Source of the DNA: Methanosalsum zhilinae DSM 4017
Lineage (GTDB): Archaea > Halobacteriota > Methanosarcinia > Methanosarcinales > Methanosarcinaceae
Reading direction: 5' to 3'
Length of the DNA stretch: 64,000 nt
Assembly (NCBI RefSeq): GCF_000217995.1
Contig: NC_015676.1
Coordinates: 1,657,708 to 1,721,707, forward strand
Shown here: positions 62,692 to 64,000 of the stretch, piece after piece
Position numbering within the stretch: the first letter of the stretch is position 1
Layout: every line of letters begins with the position of its first letter
Position numbers and translations under genes: made by a program
The notes under the pieces: model-generated
Told to the model about the DNA's origin: nothing
What the model saw: only the letters and a program-made list of their open reading frames with translations
Database searches by the model: none

Positions 62692-64000
62692 TTACCTGTT
62701 CTTCCAGAACTCTGGAGTTAGCAGTACCAGTACTGTAAATATTTCAAGTCTACCTGCCCACATATTAAAAATGAGAATAATTTTTCCCATTACCGGTATC
62801 ATTGCAAAGTTTTCCATGGGTCCCACCATTCCAAGTCCGGGTCCAATGTTTCCCAGTGTGGCTATTGAAGCTGTGATAGCAGAAACGATATCAAGACCAA
62901 GTTCTGCAAGAATCAGTGAGCTTACACAAAATATTGCCAGATAGAGTACTACAAATGCAATGACCGACTGCAGTTGAATTAAAGGTACTTCCCGTCCGTT
63001 AAGCCTGAGGACATTGACAGATAATGGAAGAACAGGTCCTTTTAAGCGGATATATGTATATTTTAATAGCAAAAGTATACGAACCATTTTGATTCCACCA
63101 GCTGTGGAACTTGCACATCCTCCTGTAAACATCAGTGCCAAAAGGATCATTCGGGAAGAATCTGTCCAGAGATCAAAATCAGCTGATGCAAAGCCTGTGG
63201 AAGTGATTATGGTAAGTGACTGGAACGATGCATACCTGAGAGAATCGAATATACCAAAGTTCATATCCCTCCACAAAACAAAAGCAAGAGCCACAATCGC
63301 CAGGAAAACAACTGCCAGATAGAACCTGAATTCCTCATCCCTTAATATATCTTTTCGGGGACCATAAAGTGTCCTGTAATGAAGTACAAAATTGATACCT
63401 GCCAGAAACATGAACAGTGTTATTGTGCCTTCTATCAGAGGACTGTTGAACGCTGCGATACTGTCTGCATATGGAGAAAAACCACCGCATGCAACGGTTG
63501 TAAATGTATGTGTCACTGAATCATACAGTGAAAGACCAAGAATAAGGAATATCAGCACCATTATTACCGAAAGTAGAAGATAGACCATCCACAATAACTT
63601 GGCCGTTTCCCTGACACGTGGTTTGATACCCTCCTTATCAGGGCCCGGGACTTCAGCATAATACATCTCACGTCCTGCAACACCAAGTTTTGGAAGAATG
63701 GCAATAAACAGAAGGATAATACCCATTCCTCCCAGCCACTGGGTCATGCTTCTCCAGAAAAGGAGACTCCGGGAATATGATTCAATATCCATCAGGACGG
63801 TGGATCCGGTTGTGGTAAAGCCTGACATTGATTCAAAAAAAGCATTGATAGGAGATATTCCACTAAGGATGAAAGGGATTGAACCAAATGCAGCAGCAAG
63901 CAGCCAGCCACCTGCAACAATAGCAAACCCTTCCCTGTGATACCACCTCTCCTTTTCTTCGAAGTTTATTGAAAGAAGGGAACCTGATAAAATCGAAGCT
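62692..64000 (-). CDS. trkH: TrkH/KtrB-type potassium uptake channel (cut by window edge)
   Basis: The frame ends at 62692 and is open to the right edge, so the N-terminus is missing. ATG 63828 is internal. The four selectivity-filter loops are visible: MSGFTTTGSTVL, FTTVACGGFSPY, TIITSTGFASADF and ATLGNIGPGLG. Helices between them match TrkH. The protein moves K+ (or Na+) across the membrane, usually with a TrkA NAD-binding subunit, which would lie outside the window. The last residues end PEFWKNR. Confidence 0.93.
   Translation of the reverse strand, partial: ASILSGSLLSINFEEKERWYHREGFAIVAGGWLLAAAFGSIPFILSGISPINAFFESMSGFTTTGSTVLMDIESYSRSLLFWRSMTQWLGGMGIILLFIAILPKLGVAGREMYYAEVPGPDKEGIKPRVRETAKLLWMVYLLLSVIMVLIFLILGLSLYDSVTHTFTTVACGGFSPYADSIAAFNSPLIEGTITLFMFLAGINFVLHYRTLYGPRKDILRDEEFRFYLAVVFLAIVALAFVLWRDMNFGIFDSLRYASFQSLTIITSTGFASADFDLWTDSSRMILLALMFTGGCASSTAGGIKMVRILLLLKYTYIRLKGPVLPLSVNVLRLNGREVPLIQLQSVIAFVVLYLAIFCVSSLILAELGLDIVSAITASIATLGNIGPGLGMVGPMENFAMIPVMGKIILIFNMWAGRLEIFTVLVLLTPEFWKNR

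Overview
The window is a piece of a methanogenic archaeal chromosome, most likely from the family Methanosarcinaceae. The evidence is a complete F420H2 dehydrogenase (fpo) operon, the F420 genes cofG, cofH and cofC, a geranylgeranyl reductase paired with a ferredoxin, a methanogenesis-marker-2 protein, archaeosine (preQ0) genes, archaeal TruD and Pth2, and two HisKA_2-type sensor kinases. AGGTGA- or GGAG-like ribosome binding sites and TATA-like promoters fit. I cannot name the genus from sequence alone.

Region by region: 1-11.1 kb holds a partial UbiD-family gene, a PfpI/DJ-1 protein, and a redox-stress group (hcp, a divergent cysteine-rich HxlR regulator with a palindrome at its start codon, a flavodoxin, a PNPOx-like protein). 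It also holds an ADP-ribosylglycohydrolase/FMN-reductase pair, an AIM24 protein, a 7TM sensor kinase, a DUF2023 protein and a PLP-binding protein. 11.1-23 kb is an AT-rich accessory island. It carries a complete type I-E CRISPR-Cas operon on the minus strand (cas3, cas8e, cas11, cas7e, cas5e, cas6e, cas1, cas2) and a 28-repeat array upstream of cas3. A solitary decayed CRISPR repeat lies beyond cas2. An integrase remnant and a second decayed gene lie between the array and an intact tRNA-Thr(GGT), which looks like the integration site.

23-43 kb is housekeeping and methanogen-specific: a chorismate-lyase-like protein, DUF5611, methanogenesis marker 2 next to a NifB-type radical SAM protein, queC-DUF366-queE-queD, two small lipoproteins, an F390-synthetase/PaaK-like ligase, alanine dehydrogenase, a RimK-type glutamate ligase, pth2, a transglutaminase lipoprotein, truD, pyrG, a second sensor kinase and a Gate-domain membrane protein.

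44-61 kb is the energy and cofactor core. fpoABCDHIJ(split)KLMNO runs on the minus strand. Divergent from it run ferredoxin + FAD oxidoreductase, cofG, cofH, cofC, then ferredoxin + geranylgeranyl reductase. The genes making the deazaflavin carrier, the enzyme that oxidises it, and isoprenoid-modifying flavoproteins (membrane lipid and possibly methanophenazine) are therefore neighbours. The right end has an exported glycoprotein-like protein with a structured 5' leader, a ferredoxin pseudogene, a cupin and a TrkH potassium transporter cut by the window edge.

The most interesting signals are the solitary divergent CRISPR repeat whose hairpin keeps a compensatory base pair, the integrase/tRNA boundary of the CRISPR island, the nifB-marker 2 pair, the two parallel ferredoxin/FAD-reductase cassettes flanking the cof genes, and several unexplained RNA-like hairpins. 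All family assignments come from motif recognition; no database search was run.
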